From contig JAGUCH010000004.1 in NCBI GenBank assembly GCA_019096065.1, forward strand, positions 6,758,001 to 6,822,000: a stretch of 64,000 nt of DNA, given 5' to 3'. Origin of the DNA: Paracyclopina nana. Lineage: Eukaryota > Arthropoda > Copepoda > Cyclopoida > Cyclopettidae. Both the position numbers and the translations under genes were made by a program. The notes under the pieces are model-generated. The model was given only the letters and a program-made list of their open reading frames with translations, did no database searches and was not told the origin of the DNA. Below, piece by piece: positions 36,054 through 47,418 of the stretch (position 1 is its first letter; every line of letters starts with the position of its first letter).

Positions 36054-37229
36054 ATGGCAAGTTTTAAGGAGTTGTTAAAGGACGTTTCTCAAAAGCGAAA
36101 TGATCAGCTTGAGACTTTGAAAGCTATCAGAGCTTTGGTGGCTGCAAATAGCTCTGATGAATTGTTAAGTGATGTGAAAAGTGAACTTTTATTGACAATC
36201 AGTGCTCTTGCAGTGAATAGTGAGAACTGTGAGCTGAGCAGAAGAATTTCTTGGCAAATCATTTACAATTGTTGTGTTGTAAATCCTTCATTTACTGATG
36301 AAGTCATGTCAACTCTCAAAAGTGACATCATGCGCCAAATCCAGGTGGAGGGGCCAAAAACCCAAAATGTGCTCTGTGCTATTGTCTACTTGCATTTAAA
36401 ATCTGCCTCTGAACATGGGCCTGAGTTTGTGAAATTGGACTTTGTGGAATTGCTTATAGCCATAATTGGTTGTGATTTTGCTCTACTCATTGTCCATGAG
36501 ATGCTCAAGAAAGGTCAAATTCTCGATACTTTTGAAGAGTTGAGTGATGAGCATAAAAGAATTGTGCTATTGGAAGTGATTGAGTCAATCGAGTTGGAAG
36601 ATGCTCATGAGCCACTATTGGCCAAGCTGGCAGCCATGTTTAAGCAAAGATCCTCTCACTTGTTGACCAACCTTTTTGAGCGTGAGAGCTCAATCAGTCC
36701 AGCTGAGACTTCAAAGCTACTGCAAATACTTGGGCAAGCTTCAAGCCAAGATAACCTAAGGCCTCTTTTGCAGCAAGACATGAGTCTTTTGGTTGATTCC
36801 TTGTACTTGCTCAGGTTAATGCATGATTCAACTAAAAAGACCAGGAGCAAAGGCCAGCAATTCCCTGAAGAGCCACTTAGTAATGATAACCCCTACTATG
36901 GCTTCAAATGCAACTTGATTCGACTGATTGGGAACCTTTGCTTTCGTCACAAGATCAACCAAGATCAGGTAATCATTGAACCATATTTCAGTGAACTTTG
37001 GAACCTTATAAGTTACAAGTTACAGGTGCGGGATTGTTGTGGCATCCAACTCATCCTTGATTGCTCCCCATTGGACGCTGACAATCCAATGATCACCCAA
37101 TGGGTTGTTCTGGCGATTCGCAACCTCTGCGAGGACAATGCTGAAAACAAAGAATTGATAGGCAATTTGGACAAGAAAGGAGCCATGGATAGGGATGTGT
37201 TGAAAAGCATAGGAATTGATATACATTAA
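36054..37229 (+). CDS. ATXN10: Ataxin-10 homologue
   Basis: A single exon of 391 residues. The body is alpha-helical and armadillo-like. The C-terminal domain is diagnostic: YYGFKCNLIRLIGNLCFRHK, then LDCSPLDADNPMITQW and VLAIRNLCEDNAENKELI. Ataxin-10 is a cytosolic protein linked to neuronal survival, O-GlcNAc transferase and cytokinesis. The frame is open for 27 codons upstream of the ATG, through the PIGP 3' end, but that part is PIGP coding sequence in another frame. The start at 36054 is four bases after the PIGP stop, and no plausible acceptor lies in the gap, so it may be translated from a shared mRNA. Confidence 0.9.
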   Translation: MASFKELLKDVSQKRNDQLETLKAIRALVAANSSDELLSDVKSELLLTISALAVNSENCELSRRISWQIIYNCCVVNPSFTDEVMSTLKSDIMRQIQVEGPKTQNVLCAIVYLHLKSASEHGPEFVKLDFVELLIAIIGCDFALLIVHEMLKKGQILDTFEELSDEHKRIVLLEVIESIELEDAHEPLLAKLAAMFKQRSSHLLTNLFERESSISPAETSKLLQILGQASSQDNLRPLLQQDMSLLVDSLYLLRLMHDSTKKTRSKGQQFPEEPLSNDNPYYGFKCNLIRLIGNLCFRHKINQDQVIIEPYFSELWNLISYKLQVRDCCGIQLILDCSPLDADNPMITQWVVLAIRNLCEDNAENKELIGNLDKKGAMDRDVLKSIGIDIH

Positions 37230-37247
37230 GCATCTCAATTTCAATCA

Positions 37248-37253
37248 AATAAA
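37248..37253 (+). terminator. Poly(A) signal AATAAA after ATXN10
   Basis: AATAAA 18 nt after the ATXN10 stop. It is the first after TRAPPC2 on the + strand, in keeping with a single 3' end for the TRAPPC2-PIGP-ATXN10 series. Confidence 0.55.
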
Positions 37254-37353
37254 AAACAATGGCTTCCTTACCAAGAAAAGCTTTTTTCAAAATCTTAAAT
37301 TGATTTACACTGTTATTTTTCACGCAGAGTTTTCAAAGCAAGCATTCTTTTAA

Positions 37354-39009
37354 TCAAACTACAGTTGACTTTATTGGCCTCATGGCAGGAAACAGAAGTA
37401 CATCACGAATACAAGATTGACCAGTCAGCATCATGACTAAACGGTCAACTCCAATGCCCCAACCCGCGGTCGGTGGGAGTCCATACTCCAGAGCGTTGAC
37501 GAACCGATCATTCACTTCATTTGTGTCCCCTTGAAAAGCTTGTCTTTGCTTCACAGGATCATTTAGTTCAGTATATGCATTGACCAACTCCAACCCTCTC
37601 GCATACAGCTCAAACCTTTCGGCAATTCCTGGCCTTGATCTGTGCTCTTTTGCCAGAGGTGACATGATCAATGGATGGTCCATGACAAAGGTGGGATTCA
37701 GCAGCTCTGGCTCAACCAATTTGCTAAAAAGCTTGTCTAGCAATTTGGGTGCCGATGACAATGCATCCAAATGATGGATGTTATGCTTGATACATTCACT
37801 TATGTAGAAATTAATGGCATCTTCAGAGTCAAGTTGAGTTGGGTCAGGAAACTCACAACCTGTTGCAGATTCAAGTGCTGACATAAAGTCCACTCTGGCA
37901 TAGGGAGTTTTTGTAAAGTCCACGGGTAGGAATTCTTCTTTCCTTTTCAAAGGTTCAAAGTCCGGCACACAAATGAGCATGTTTTTCTTAATGATGTACT
38001 TCCCCCCTTGAGTGCCCACCAAACCAGACGGGCCAGTTATGGCAGCCAAGCCAACCTTATTTGCAATGAAGGCGAGCATCTCTTCAGTCATGTCGATAAG
38101 CTCAAAGTAATCTGCATAGGCCATGTAGAATTCACAGGACGTGAACTCGGGATTGTGAGTCCTGTCAATGCCCTCATTTCGGAATTGCCTTCCAATTTCA
38201 TAAACTCGATCCATGCCTCCAATGACTAGTTGCTTGAGCGCCAACTCTGGAGCTATTCGCAGGTACATGGGAGTTTTCAGCTCATTTGAGAATGTCTTGA
38301 AAGGTTCAGCTGAGGCTCCGCCAGCTCCAGTATCAAGTATCGGAGTGTCGACCTCAACAAAGTCTCGACTATCCAGAAATTGCCTTATGGAGCTAATGAT
38401 TTTGGATCGGGTGTAAAAAATGGACCTCACTTGGGGACTCATCATGAGGTCAACATGTCTGTGTCTATATTTGAAGTTGGGCTCTGACAAGGCAATAGTT
38501 GGCAATAGTTTCAAGCATGGAGCTAGGCAAGTAATTTTTAGTGGCACAATTGACAATTCCCCAGCTTTGGTCTTGGCAGGAAATCCATTGGAAATTCCTA
38601 TCAAATCTCCTCTGCCAAGCTTGGACACATCATCATGGAATTGCTCAGGATGAGCATAATTGGCTTTGGACACTTTGATTTGCACCCTAAAGTCATTTTG
38701 GTGCAAGTCAAGAAAGAGCAAGTTTTTGCTCATCTCTCGGATGGAGTGAATTCTGCCACTGATGCAAATCCCACCTTGATCCTCCAAACTCTGGCCTCTG
38801 TCCAAGTACATGTACTTGTCCAAAAAGGACTCAATGGAAGTGTTGCACTTGAAATTGTGAGCATATTTAAATTTGCCTAGTTTTGATAGCCTCTCTTGCT
38901 TGAAAAGAGCATTGGCTTTGAGCGGCTCATCTTTCCACTGATGATTTTTCCTCACCAAATTCACTCTGATTGTTTTTGCTAAAAGTACCAAACCTCTTTG
39001 TAGCACCAT
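37354..39009 (-). CDS. KARS: Lysyl-tRNA synthetase, class II, probably mitochondrial form
   Basis: A single exon of 551 residues from the ATG at 39009. It has an OB-fold anticodon-binding domain (ISGRIHSIREMSKNLLFLDL), class II motif 1 (RQFLDSRDFVEVDTPIL), motif 2 (RQFRNEGIDRTHNPEFTSCEFY, described by its FRNEG...CEF core) and motif 3 (GWGIGVDRLVMML). It charges tRNA-Lys. The N-terminus is basic, free of acidic residues and hydrophobic (MVLQRGLVLLAKTIRVNLVRKN), like an import signal. It lacks the Lys-rich cytosolic helix of animal LysRS. The absence of introns and this N-terminus suggest a dedicated mitochondrial paralogue, perhaps from retroposition; that is inference. It converges on ATXN10. 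Confidence 0.9.
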   Translation of the reverse strand: MVLQRGLVLLAKTIRVNLVRKNHQWKDEPLKANALFKQERLSKLGKFKYAHNFKCNTSIESFLDKYMYLDRGQSLEDQGGICISGRIHSIREMSKNLLFLDLHQNDFRVQIKVSKANYAHPEQFHDDVSKLGRGDLIGISNGFPAKTKAGELSIVPLKITCLAPCLKLLPTIALSEPNFKYRHRHVDLMMSPQVRSIFYTRSKIISSIRQFLDSRDFVEVDTPILDTGAGGASAEPFKTFSNELKTPMYLRIAPELALKQLVIGGMDRVYEIGRQFRNEGIDRTHNPEFTSCEFYMAYADYFELIDMTEEMLAFIANKVGLAAITGPSGLVGTQGGKYIIKKNMLICVPDFEPLKRKEEFLPVDFTKTPYARVDFMSALESATGCEFPDPTQLDSEDAINFYISECIKHNIHHLDALSSAPKLLDKLFSKLVEPELLNPTFVMDHPLIMSPLAKEHRSRPGIAERFELYARGLELVNAYTELNDPVKQRQAFQGDTNEVNDRFVNALEYGLPPTAGWGIGVDRLVMMLTGQSCIRDVLLFPAMRPIKSTVV

Positions 39010-39823
39010 TTTCACAGCTTTTTTATGTCAGCCCACGTGGATGACTGCAACGATCATTTTAAGATTAATCTCTTAATTGTGTCATGGTAACAAAAAAGAC
39101 TGACTAAACCATTTTTGAATCAAGTTTTCGACTTTTCAGTTTCAGAGCGTGTTTATTTACAAAATTATATGCGTATGGAGCGTTGTCTGCGAAAAGGTCA
39201 GATTTTGTTATGCCTTATTCCTTTCTTACGTAACGTTCTAATAGTAGTTTTGACAGAAAAATTAATGTTCTTTTTAAGGCACAATTTTTCAATTTTTTAG
39301 GTTTTGAAACCATCTTTAAAAATGCACTAAATAACCGCCAAAACTAATTATATGCCCAATTTCTCATTTTGAATGCTTTCACTCTACTCTTTCACAAAAC
39401 CAGTTTAATGGAAAGTGGAAACTAGTGCTGAGTGAGCATAGTGTTTAATGCTGAGATAAACTTAGCATCTGCTGAGTGCTGAGCTGTTTGTCTGTCTCCG
39501 TTGTGGCTCTTTTTCTTCTGTTGTTCGTTCCGATTCTTGCCGTGGTCAAAATTCGGAAAAAATCGAATTGCCAGTCCCATCTTCGATCCGCGGAGAGAAT
39601 AACTTAATCTGCTAGCTTTTCTGAAGATCTCGGTGTCATCAAGAAGATCTTCTTTTTTAAAAAAGACAATTTTCAGGTAGGATTTGAAATCTGGATTATC
39701 TTACAACTTTTTTGGTTATTCAGGCCATTTTGGAAAGCACAAAGCTTTTAGACTAGTTTGTAAGCTATGATCTCTCTCTCATAATTTAATTTATTTAATA
39801 TTCTCTGCATACGTATTGGTGAA
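39010..39823. other. Intergenic space upstream of LysRS
   Basis: About 800 bp between the LysRS start and the end of the extended channel frame, both on minus. It includes the LysRS promoter side and the channel 3' UTR. A purine-rich donor-like CAGGTAGG occurs near 39676 on +. No gene is supported. Confidence 0.4.
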
Positions 39824-40303
39824 TCAACTCATTACATGGTCTTCTTCGAATGTGACCACTTTCTTCTCTGGTTTTGTGGCCACTGCTCCAGTGGTCTTGA
39901 GTCGGTCAATGAGTGGTCCCACATCAGCGCCATGCCTGATTTCAGATAACAGCTGGGAGGCCAACAGTGGATCTATGTGTCGTAGGTCCAGGTGGTCCAG
40001 TTCAAGTTCTGGTGGCAAGCGACTTGAGTTGCCCATTACAGGTGATGGCGTGGCTGATAAGTGGTCACAATGTTTGATTCCTCGTGGTAGGCTTTGTGCT
40101 TGCAATGGTGGTCTGGGTGGTTTCAGGGGTGGTCTTGGTATTGTCTCACAATTATGTCGACTATCAATGGCAATGGTTGTACTTGTCGAAGTGATGATTC
40201 CATCTGCAAAGGATGCTGAGGAAGGCATGTTGGATTTTGTCGGGGTGGCCTCAACCAGTATAGGAAAGTGGTCAGAAGAGGTCTCCCTTGACAGCGATTG
40301 GTG
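39824..40303 (-). other. In-frame open extension after the K2P stop (readthrough candidate)
   Basis: Immediately after the UGA at 40304-40306 the same frame stays open for 159 codons, ending in TGA at 39824-39826. The first residues are HQSLSRETSSDHFPILVEAT. The rest is Ser/Pro-rich with IPRPPLKPPRPPLQAQ, ending KKVVTFEEDHVMS. The context is UGA-C, the leakiest class of stop. No splice sites are needed. Alternatives are a recent nonsense change, a sequence error or a coding relic. Confidence 0.5.
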
Positions 40304-41924
40304 TCAGGATGGTCCCTCATTGTACACCCATGATGAGTGGAGCTGACCACTTTGTATTGCGGCAAACTTTTCATCGTCCACACCCAAGCATGAGAGACAG
40401 GTGTGGGCCTTGTCATAAACCAATGAGAAGCACATGGACATGATTGAGAGGCCCATCAGAAGATAAAGGCTACAAAAGGCAACAAATAGCCCATCAGTAC
40501 TCATGTCCTCTGTGGTCTGATTGGTCACATCGACCACTCCAACGGTGGTCATCATTGTGAAGGCAAAGTAAAAGCTGTCCACAAATGACCACTTGCCATG
40601 CTGGTAGGCACAGAACACTGAAGCACCTGCTGAGATGTAACAAAACACAAGCAAAAGGCACAACCACAGAGGGAACATGACCACCGGGCCACCACCCTCT
40701 TTGATTGATCGGTGTTGAATGTCCACCCTTTTACTTGCTAGCTGGATTTGATCTTGGCGGTCTACTTTTTGGCATACCAAATGTTTGTAGCATTTTCTGG
40801 CTGCTATGGCTAACCCAGCACCTGTCACAGATAAGTAGGCAACCAGCAGTGGCAAGCCCAAGGAAATGACCACAATGGCCACAACTTTGCCAGCTGAAGT
40901 CTCTGGCACCTTTTTGCCATTACCTGGAAAGAAATTTTATGTAATGGATGCCATATGATGAATGAATGACTGGAAATGGGACTTTTGCTCAATTGCTCTT
41001 GAGCAATCAATGAAATTGAGGCTATAAAAGCAATTTAGCTGAAAATCAATTCCAAGGCTGCAAAGCTTAGATTTTTTTGCTGCATTCAGGATTTTTCAAC
41101 TTACCAGTAGTGGTGATTAATGACAGGGAATACAAAAAGGAGGCAGCAAATGACCACTCATCTCTTGCTACATTGCTGTCCTGCTTATCATTTTTGTAAT
41201 CGTGCTGGGCATTTTGAAGAAACTCTGCTTGAAATTTGATCATTTCGCTGTCTGCCAAAGCAGTCCAGTTATCTTTGTACAAAATATTGAGCTTCTCGGT
41301 GATCTCCCACAGTTTTTCCACAGTTTGCTGGCGCACGGCACGTAATTGGTGCTCTTGCACACCTAGGCTGACCACCACTTCATTTGCTTTCACTTGAGCT
41401 CCTGCAAAATGATTAATGCATTATTTTTGTTGGCCAAGAATGTTGACAATGCATATTTCAGCATAAAGGAGGCGAAAACTGCAAAGAAAGCAAACTTGTG
41501 GCATTACTTAGTGGTTGTTGACTATAACTCTTTAGGAGCATTATACTAGCACTCAAGTTATCATCTATAGTAAACAGAAAAGTTTTGCTAATAATAATAA
41601 TAGGGTTATTCTGAGGTTGCCAAGGCCAAGAGAAGAGACCAAATTAATTATTTCTGCTTCATTGTCTGGTGGCCACCAAAAAAACAGGATTGTCACATTT
41701 TCCATTAATCTGATGAAAATTGGGGAATTACCTCCTCCTTCCACTCCAGCTGGTGAAGTCTCTAGGTTTGAAAAGACAAAAGCCCCACAAAGGACATAGG
41801 AAATGAGGACAAGTAGAGCTCCAAAGGTGCTGAACAACAAGGTGGAACACCTGCTGCAACACCTTCTTTGTTTTGAATCTTGAGAGGTCTGTGGGTCATA
41901 ATTTTCTGGATCCTTAGTGCTCAT
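40304..41924 (-). CDS. KCNK-like: Two-pore-domain potassium channel (first of two)
   Basis: Three exons: 41732-41924, 41105-41401 and 40304-40923, giving 369 residues to the first stop. Topology is canonical: TM1 at about residues 30-55, an extracellular cap, pore loop 1 ending TTTGNG, TM2 (VVAIVVISLGLPLLVAYL), TM3 (VVMFPLWLCLLLVFCYISAG), pore loop 2, and TM4 (FVAFCSLYLLMGLSIMSMC). Intron 2 splits the glycine codon of selectivity filter 1, a position shared with the second channel here. Filter 2 reads TTVGVVD, where T-x-G-(F/Y/L)-G-D is expected, so the second filter glycine is Val. K2P dimers carry background K+ leak. The frame continues open past the UGA stop. The closest family relatives are invertebrate TWK channels. 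Confidence 0.9.
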
Positions 41925-43401
41925 CTTGGTAGCTTTTTCATAACATTTTCAGCTGAAAAGAAAAAAAAAATAGCATTAACAGGACTTTATACCACTACTA
42001 TATGTATTGGGAGAACAGTAACCAATAATAGGAATGTATTTGGTATAGGCTATTGCCTCTACTTTTTGCAGCTTAACTACCCAATTAAAAGGAGCATACT
42101 ACTTCTTCTAGCTAGCTGCATTTATCTCTCTCTCTTTCTTCAGAGATGTGGATGTGTTGGGGGGAAAATCTGGTGAGGAAAATTGGGATTTGTGTCTGCT
42201 CCTACAAGGAGGAAAAATAGCTGTGAGCTGATTCCAGTTATCAAATAAGCTTTCCATCTTTTTCCCACTGATGTTTAAACCACACTGTTCTATCAAAGCT
42301 CACTTTCTAATCTGGTCAGATTTTCACCTAAAAATTCCTCATACTACAACTTGTGCTCCTAAGTTGTTATATTGGTCGTTTTATGGAGGTATGGCCACAG
42401 CATGCTTTTCAGGCCTGTTTTGTCGCATTGTCTACATTTACATACTACTTTATACTGTGATCATGCAGTGTGTTACTCCAAAGTATACAGCAGTCTAATT
42501 AGAAAGCTGTACTTGAACATATGTGTGTGTGTAATCTGGAAAACGATGCAAAATTGACACTTTTTTTGAAGGCTGGCCAAAAGAAGAAGAAGAAGATACA
42601 AGAGATTGTTTTGTTTTAACAATTTTATGAAATAAACATGAAAACATCTTAGAAAATGCCCTTTCTTGAAATTGATGATTTAATCTTGGGCCAAATTGGC
42701 ACAGTTTTATCTAGCCTAGTAGCATATTTGGTACATTTTTATGGCTGCCATCCTGCTCTCTTTATCAGATGGATATCTTTATCTTTTGCAGACTCTCTAT
42801 AATTTGGGTCAATATGCTATTGCCCCTGTTCTACAGCAGTGGCTCAAATTTTGAAACAGCTAATAAAGTTTGATGGCCATTCTATCATAAAAAATGATTT
42901 ATGGAGGGGCATTATTATAGTTGAGCTTTCTTCCTGCTAGCACATTACTGAAATATGTAAATTCTCTCCAATGCATCATGCCACTTTTCACTTGGGTGGG
43001 GAGAAAGCATATTATGTGATCTGAATTGGAAAAATTGGCATGACAAAGATGGTTGTGGGTGATAAGGAAATGCATTTTCTGATATGTAGTACTACATAGA
43101 AATTGGGCAATCTCTCTCAATAGGGCACAATTATGTGCTCTTTCACCCAAAGTTATGGCAGAACAACTATAAAATGGTTAAAAAATCCTTTAATGGCTTT
43201 TTTGTTTTGGCTCACAGACAAGCTTTGGCCCAGCTATGTTTAATATGATGTTTTCACAGCTTCAAAAGTCATGGCATTGCCAAAAGCTTCATTTGCATTT
43301 TGGCTTTTAGCTTTGAGAGCCATGAATTTGAATTGCTTGCTCCTCCAAATAAGAGAGGTTTTCTTGAAGGCTTTCTTGTTGCTATGATAGTAAAACAAAT
43401 G

Positions 43402-43959
43402 AGCAGTGACATGTGCAGCATGATTTGCTGCATCCCATACATTACATGGAATCACATTTGCTTCTTTTTATTGAATGCAATGCTTGCTTGCACAAGTGAT
43501 CACAACCACTGTGAACTGTCTAAATGTAGTAGATCACATGCGCATGTTCATCTAGTGTGCCAAAAGTGATGATGTGAGGAAAGAAATGGAAAGTTCGCTT
43601 GACTTATCATTAAAGTCAGTTGTAAAGGGTTTATATCCTGAACCCTGCTTGCTCCAGTCAATCTTGCTTCAATGGCTTTAATGGAGTGGAGTAGGCACAT
43701 CTAGGCTTTTAACCCCATCCCAAAGAGCTGTTTATGGCTGAGAAAGTTATTTTTGCCAAGGAATTCATCTTGAAATGATTCCTATGCTTATATATAAAGC
43801 TTTCTTCATATTTGCAAGCTCTATACTTGCCTAACGACATTTAGACAGTTCACTTTGGTTGAAATCATTTGTGCATTGAGGCTCATTTTCAGTGAAAAGA
43901 AAGCTAATGTCATTCCATGTAATGTATGGGATGCAGCAAATCATGCTGCACTTGTCATG
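43402..43959. repeat. Inverted repeat, ~125-bp arms with a 40-nt perfect core
   Basis: The arms are about 43402-43527 and 43837-43959. The cores, 43413-43452 and 43912-43951, are perfect reverse complements over 40 nt. Similarity continues outward through ACATTTAGACAGTTCAC with small indels. The spacer is about 310 bp. It could be a foldback element or a source of a long hairpin RNA. Confidence 0.75.
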
Positions 43960-46900
43960 CTTTTATTGAACGTAAGCTTTAAAAATACTATGATAGTAAA
44001 GGAGCCTTTGTTTTATTCAACACAACAAGCCAGCTTGATTGTTGACGTTGTCAATCTGGAAATAGTGCTTTGCTGTATATTTTGTATTTTCTGACACGCG
44101 GACGCTTCTTGCACAATAATGAAGAGCTGTCATGATACAGATTGAAATGCAGCATAGGATGATGGATTAAGCGTATTAGCTGCTTGATTTTTATATGTAT
44201 ACAGAATACAGAATGCAGGGAGAAAGTGGCAAGGTGGCATGAAATCATGCTACTACATACATCACTTTTTTTGAATGAGAAGAAAGCCTTAAGACCCAAT
44301 TTGTCAGATTTTGTGCCAACTGAACATTAATCACATGCAGAAGGACCATACCACACTAACACAATCCTTGGTCAGGAAGACAAATTGAGGTCTAGCATAA
44401 AAAACTGAGGTCATAACTACCACTAGAAAGGAAGGTTGCCTCCACTTGGAAATAAGTCAAGTGCAGCCTAAGTTTTGGAAATTAAGTGTGATTTCCTTTA
44501 TAAAAATCACCTAATACACTGCAAATTAAAAACGCCCATTTTATGGATGTATGACAAGAGAAATGACATTTTGCTCCTTTTTCTCCATTGCTGCTTTATG
44601 CTATATGAGTTTCAACTTTTTGAGAAAGGAAAGAGGAAACTTTGGAGGAGAACTTCTGGCATTTGTTGATAAAGATTAAATTTGGATTATCTCACCCTTG
44701 CAAACGCTCTCTCTAAATTAAGAAATCTACTCTTCTACACTTTCCGAAAACTTTCAAGCTGAAAAGCTACACGTGATTATTTTTAATAAGGCATCAATTG
44801 CAGCTTTCTAGATTGTCTTAGTGAAATCGAGGCTTGGAGAATGGGTAGAGATAGAAAATAAAGCCTAATTCAAATTTTGCATGCAGGTGTCACTCAAAGT
44901 TGGACAATTTTCTGAAGTAGAGCATCACGTAGGGGAGAGAGGGCAGAATTTCAGGTCCCTTTAGTAGCATGAAAAATGGCCCAGTGTGAGCTGCATCTAT
45001 CTGCCACTCATATACTATATTCTCAGCAAAAAAGTTTCTTCTTTCTGGCAAACCAACTTGAGCAATTTTCTTCTCAACCCAGACAAGAACACAAGATAGT
45101 TGATCAAAATGCTTTTGCCCATTTTCTGCTTTTTCTCAAAAAATAGCTTTTTGTGCCAAGTTCTTGAGTCAGGTGACAAAACCATGTGTAAGCCATCATT
45201 AATTGCTTGATACAACAGCCTTATAAGAAATGTCTGTATTTAGCTTTGCTTCCTACCAATTACTTCAACTCAAGGGCCTGTTTTTAGCAGGCTTTTCCCA
45301 CTCCAATTTTTATAGGAAACAAATATTATCATTTTTTATTTTATGAGAGGAAGTTCTAGCCAAAAGTGATACTTTTGACATTTTTTATGGGGGCTACATT
45401 GGTTCATAAGAGTTATTTTACTAGGCCATTAACAACAGACCTGATTCTCTCCTGTTGAAAAGTGCTGTTAGTGGACTAGACAGTTTGTTGCACAAAAAAG
45501 TGCAAAAATTGACTTTGAAGCACATTGTGTCACCACAAAATGGCCTGATGGGGAAAAATCAATTCTCCTAAAAGGTTTCTTAGCTTGTTCTTGCTATAGC
45601 CAAAATTAGACAGCCTAAGTTACTTGGAGTCTCTACTTTTTTGCCAAAAAGTAGGTATTTTATGGAGCCCATAATTTTTGTGTGTTGGTGGAGCCAGTCT
45701 GAAGTCTTTTCCTGATCAAGATTGTTGTTTGACCATCTATGCAATAGAAATACAATATTTTTCTATACTCAATGCATGAATGTGCATTGACCATAAGAGC
45801 TTTCACGGGCTATGATAGATTGACTCTAGGGTAGCAGGGACAATCATTCAGGCATCCATCAAACAAAAGTTGTACCAAAGTCATGATATCATAACCAGTC
45901 TACAAGAATGTAGAAAAACTGCTTTTTTGCCACATAGAAAATAAATTCTGGATATCTTGGACAAAATGCACTACTTTCAAGAAGCCTCAAAAAGCAATTG
46001 TTTCCTCCTCTAAGCTTTCCTGGCATCTAATGAAGTTATGTCTTTCTTTTTGGTGAAAGTTTGTGAAAGGAGGTCACCATAATGAAATCTGTAAAGTAAC
46101 TTTAGCACAGTGCAGCAATAAATCAGCAAAGTATAGCAAACTTGCATCAGTTGCAGCTGTGTTCCAATGCTATAATAAAAATATTTTTGAAGAACCTCAT
46201 TTTTTCATGCTTTCAATGTTCAAAATGCTTGAATTTGAACTGATTTCATGGCCCTTCAACAAAAACATTGGCCTTGAATTTGAAATTTGCTTATGGTAAG
46301 AAAACATTTCCCACTTGATTCCTTCTGAGGTAGAAGTGCATGCAAGTGGACCTTATACCATCTGGATCATGATGGTATAGATAGGTATATATATACCAAG
46401 AAGAGTCATACTGTGTTCAATCATCAGCCAGCTTTTGTCTGCACAGCAAGACCATAATAGCCACAGATGTTGTTTCAGAGATGCAAATGCACTCAGGATG
46501 GACCTTTTGGTTGCATTCAACCAAGAAAGACACCTTACTTTCATGTAAGAGGCAATTTATTTTGGTGTTTTTTCATACACACTTACTGCTAGGTAGCTTC
46601 CATTAGCCTTTCTTCGTATAGTGGAAAAAAGCTACCAATGACTCTTCTCCCAAAAAGATTTGAGTAGTGAGCCCTTTTTTTCCTGCTTTTGGAAGATAAA
46701 GTGAACTTCCAGCTCTGACTTGAGAGATCATTAGGGATGCACTGGTCTAATTATGGCAATTTCCAAGCTCAGTCCACTTTACCCAACTTCTTTCAGAAAG
46801 GGGGGCAAGAAAACTTGGCCCAATTGGAGAAGGTCAAATAAGAGTACTTGAATGCTTTGAAAAAGTTGGATTTCAAGTTAGAGAGTGTGGAAAAATTCCA

Positions 46901-47194
46901 ATTTTGCTAGCAGTTCAAATGATCTGATTATTTGTCACTTTAGCAGAGGAGAAAAAACAATTCTGCCAATGGTGGTGCAAAGAAATCCTAGCTTAGATAA
47001 AAGCAATGGCACACATCCTCCTGTAAATCCATACACTCACACTCAGTTCTTTGCAGCAAAGGATAAACTACTGCTTATTTTCTTGGGCTGCAAGAAGAAT
47101 ACATATTTATTATTTGCAGCCATGTGTGTGAAAGCACCCAATTTCATGCCAAATACTTTTATTGGAAAGCATGTTGTGCATAAGTAATGCATAT

Positions 47195-47267
47195 TAGGCC
47201 CTTCACCTCAAGGCTGCACTGACAAATTGAATTGGACTTCCATCCTAAGGACCTGGGTTCAAACCCC
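47195..47267 (+). repeat. tRNA-like remnant, copy 1 (possible tRNA-derived SINE)
   Basis: It ends in a good B-box/T-arm (GGGTTCAAACCCC at 47255-47267), preceded by an anticodon-arm-like GGACTTCCATCCTAAGGACC. The A-box half is degraded. It cannot fold into a clean cloverleaf, so it is not called as a working tRNA. Confidence 0.35.
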
Positions 47268-47418
47268 TTCAAGAGTATTTTCATGGATTACAATTAACTT
47301 GGAAAGATACCATTACATAATTAGATTTTTTGAGATTATTGGTTCAAATCGCTGAAAAGTAATAGTTTGAACTTTAAAATGATGACTAATTCTTACTTTT
47401 TTATTAATTTATCTGGCA

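Noticed and set aside
39816-40346. 176-codon open frame on + opposite the K2P tail
   Set aside because: Antisense mirror of the coding tail; no conserved motif. It rather supports coding use of the minus strand there.
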